DNA of 6,860 nt. It comes from Maribacter sp. Lineage in GTDB: Bacteria; Bacteroidota; Bacteroidia; Flavobacteriales; Flavobacteriaceae. The stretch is taken from contig JANQUX010000088.1 in the NCBI GenBank assembly GCA_030730545.1, positions 2,778 through 9,637 of the forward strand, written 5' to 3'. Position numbers and translations under genes: made by a program. This document shows, piece by piece, positions 5,492-6,860 of the stretch (its first letter is position 1; every line of letters begins with the position of its first letter). The notes under the pieces are model-generated. The model was not told the origin of the DNA and did not search any database. It was given only the letters and a program-made list of their open reading frames with translations.

Positions 5492-6860
5492 TTAATTCGC
5501 CACTTCACTAATAAATTTTAAACGGTAGAGTCTTAATTCCTCTTCCTCATAATCACCATCAAATTCAGCCATAGCTTCTTCTAAATCGTCAGTATCGGCC
5601 TCTAAAAAGTATTCATGAATTTCTTCTTGCTGATCCTCGTCTAAAATCTCATCGATCCAATAATTGATGTTCAACTTGGTACCACTGTATACAATTTGTT
5701 CCATCTCTTTAATCAAATCCGGAATTTCTAATCCCTTTGATGAAGCAATATCAGATAATGGCAGTTTTCTGTCCACATTCTGTATGACATATAACTTCAA
5801 CGCAGAATTGGCACCTGTACTCTTTACTACAAGGTCATCTGGTCTAATAATTTCATTCTCCTCAACATAGGTATTTATAAAAGCTAGAAAGGGTTTACCG
5901 TATTTCTTCGCTTTACCTTCACCTACACCATGAACATTTAATAACTCTTCATGCGAAATTGGGTATTTCAGCGCCATATCCTCTAAAGAAGGATCTTGAA
6001 ATACTACAAACGGGGGCACACCTAATTTCTTCGCCTGTGCTTTTCGCAAATCCTTTAATTGCTTCAATAATTTTTCATCGGCAATACCACCAGATTTTGC
6101 GGCACCTACAATGGCGTTATCATTTTCTGCATTATACACATGATCTTTGGTCATCATAAAAGATGATGGCTTACTTAAAAACTCTTTACCATTCTCAGTT
6201 ACGTGTAATACGCCATATTGCTCTATCTCTTTTCTAAGAAGTCCGGCAACCAAGGTTTGGCGAATCAACGCCATCCAATAGCTTTTATCTTTATCAGAAC
6301 CAATGCCAAAAAATTCTTTTTCATTGGTTTTATGCGAAGAAATAATTGCGTTCATTTTACCACGCAATGTATTTACGATCTCCTTTGATTTAAATTTTTC
6401 ACTTGTACCCGTTACAACTTTAAGCAGCCTTTCAACATTATCTTTAGCTTCTTCTTTCTCTTTAGGGTTTCTGGTATTATCATCCATTTCGGCACCATCG
6501 CCGTTAACATCATCAAACTCTTCACCGAAATAATGAAGCATGAATTTACGTCTAGACATCGATGTCTCAGCATATGCTACAACTTCTTGCAACAGTGCAT
6601 TCCCAATTTCTTGTTCAGCGACCGGTTTACCCGACATAAATTTTTCTAACTTCTCAATATCTTTATAGGAGTAATACGCCAAACAATGCCCTTCGCCACC
6701 ATCACGACCGGCTCTACCAGTTTCTTGATAGTAACTTTCTATACTTTTCGGAATATCGTGGTGAATAACAAAACGTACATCTGGCTTATCGATACCCATA
6801 CCAAAAGCAATGGTAGCAACAACCACATCTACATCTTCCATTAAAAACATGTCCTGATGT
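5492..6860 (-). CDS. recQ: ATP-dependent DNA helicase RecQ, N-terminal part beyond window
   Basis: The frame is open through the right edge (codons HQD precede the Met at 6850), so that Met is internal; residue numbers here count from it. RecQ unwinds DNA 3' to 5' in recombination and repair. Visible are motif V ([14 protein letters not shown], 10-23) and motif VI ([15 protein letters not shown], 38-52) of the second RecA-like lobe. The RQC region follows ([16 protein letters not shown], 97-112; a winged helix around 153-224), then an HRDC domain (about 258-332, ending in [12 protein letters not shown]). A C-terminal extension (333-452) has a helix-turn-helix-like part ([21 protein letters not shown], 363-383) and a very acidic tail. 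The four cysteines that bind zinc in E. coli RecQ are absent; only one Cys (56) occurs in the visible part. Motifs I-IV, including the Walker A and DEAH boxes, lie outside the window. Confidence 0.93.
   Translation of the reverse strand, partial: HQDMFLMEDVDVVVATIAFGMGIDKPDVRFVIHHDIPKSIESYYQETGRAGRDGGEGHCLAYYSYKDIEKLEKFMSGKPVAEQEIGNALLQEVVAYAETSMSRRKFMLHYFGEEFDDVNGDGAEMDDNTRNPKEKEEAKDNVERLLKVVTGTSEKFKSKEIVNTLRGKMNAIISSHKTNEKEFFGIGSDKDKSYWMALIRQTLVAGLLRKEIEQYGVLHVTENGKEFLSKPSSFMMTKDHVYNAENDNAIVGAAKSGGIADEKLLKQLKDLRKAQAKKLGVPPFVVFQDPSLEDMALKYPISHEELLNVHGVGEGKAKKYGKPFLAFINTYVEENEIIRPDDLVVKSTGANSALKLYVIQNVDRKLPLSDIASSKGLEIPDLIKEMEQIVYSGTKLNINYWIDEILDEDQQEEIHEYFLEADTDDLEEAMAEFDGDYEEEELRLYRLKFISEVAN

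Noticed and set aside
6303..6533. Plus-strand frame opposite recQ (76 aa, Ser/Leu rich)
   Set aside because: The Ser/Leu-rich composition is what the complement of a Glu/Lys-rich gene gives; recQ on the other strand is certain.

Overview
The window looks like chromosomal DNA of a marine-type Flavobacteriaceae (Bacteroidetes) bacterium. The evidence is an AT-rich sequence, secreted proteins whose signal peptides end in the typical '...NAQ' / '...YAQ', lipoproteins with short Bacteroidetes-style signals, almost no Shine-Dalgarno sequences, and a Bacteroidetes-type promoter (TTTG, 19 bases, TAnnTTTG). I cannot name the genus. There are no rRNA or tRNA genes, no mobile elements, no CRISPR array and no phage genes.

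Layout. From the left edge to 797, on the minus strand, lies a lipoprotein related to SurA/PpiC-type peptidyl-prolyl isomerases; its C-terminus runs off the window. A 225-base divergent intergenic region follows, with a consensus promoter for the minus gene, a possible -7 box for the plus genes and some small repeats. On the plus strand a compact cluster holds a 79-residue conserved-looking protein with a TTG start, a class A beta-lactamase-like serine hydrolase lipoprotein, and the rRNA pseudouridine synthase RluF. About 105 bases later, same strand, comes an exported protein with a carboxypeptidase-regulatory-like domain. It converges on a minus-strand secreted FAS1 (fasciclin) protein, and the two share a bidirectional terminator. 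A 303-base AT-rich gap then holds the upstream region of the FAS1 gene and a terminator for the last gene, recQ. recQ is on the minus strand and its N-terminal half lies beyond the right edge.

How the genes work together. Four of the six proteins (PPIase-like lipoprotein, serine hydrolase, carboxypeptidase-regulatory-like protein, FAS1) are exported to the envelope. RluF and RecQ are housekeeping nucleic-acid enzymes. I see no pathway linking all of them. The only tight unit is small protein, serine hydrolase and rluF (gaps of 3 and 18 bases), which is probably one transcript.

I found no clear undescribed system. The points most worth a second look are the RecQ whose zinc-binding cysteines are absent, the serine hydrolase with a KVG in place of KTG and no visible deacylating Glu, the uncharacterised 79-residue protein, and an 18-base sequence present at matching distances upstream of two minus-strand envelope genes.
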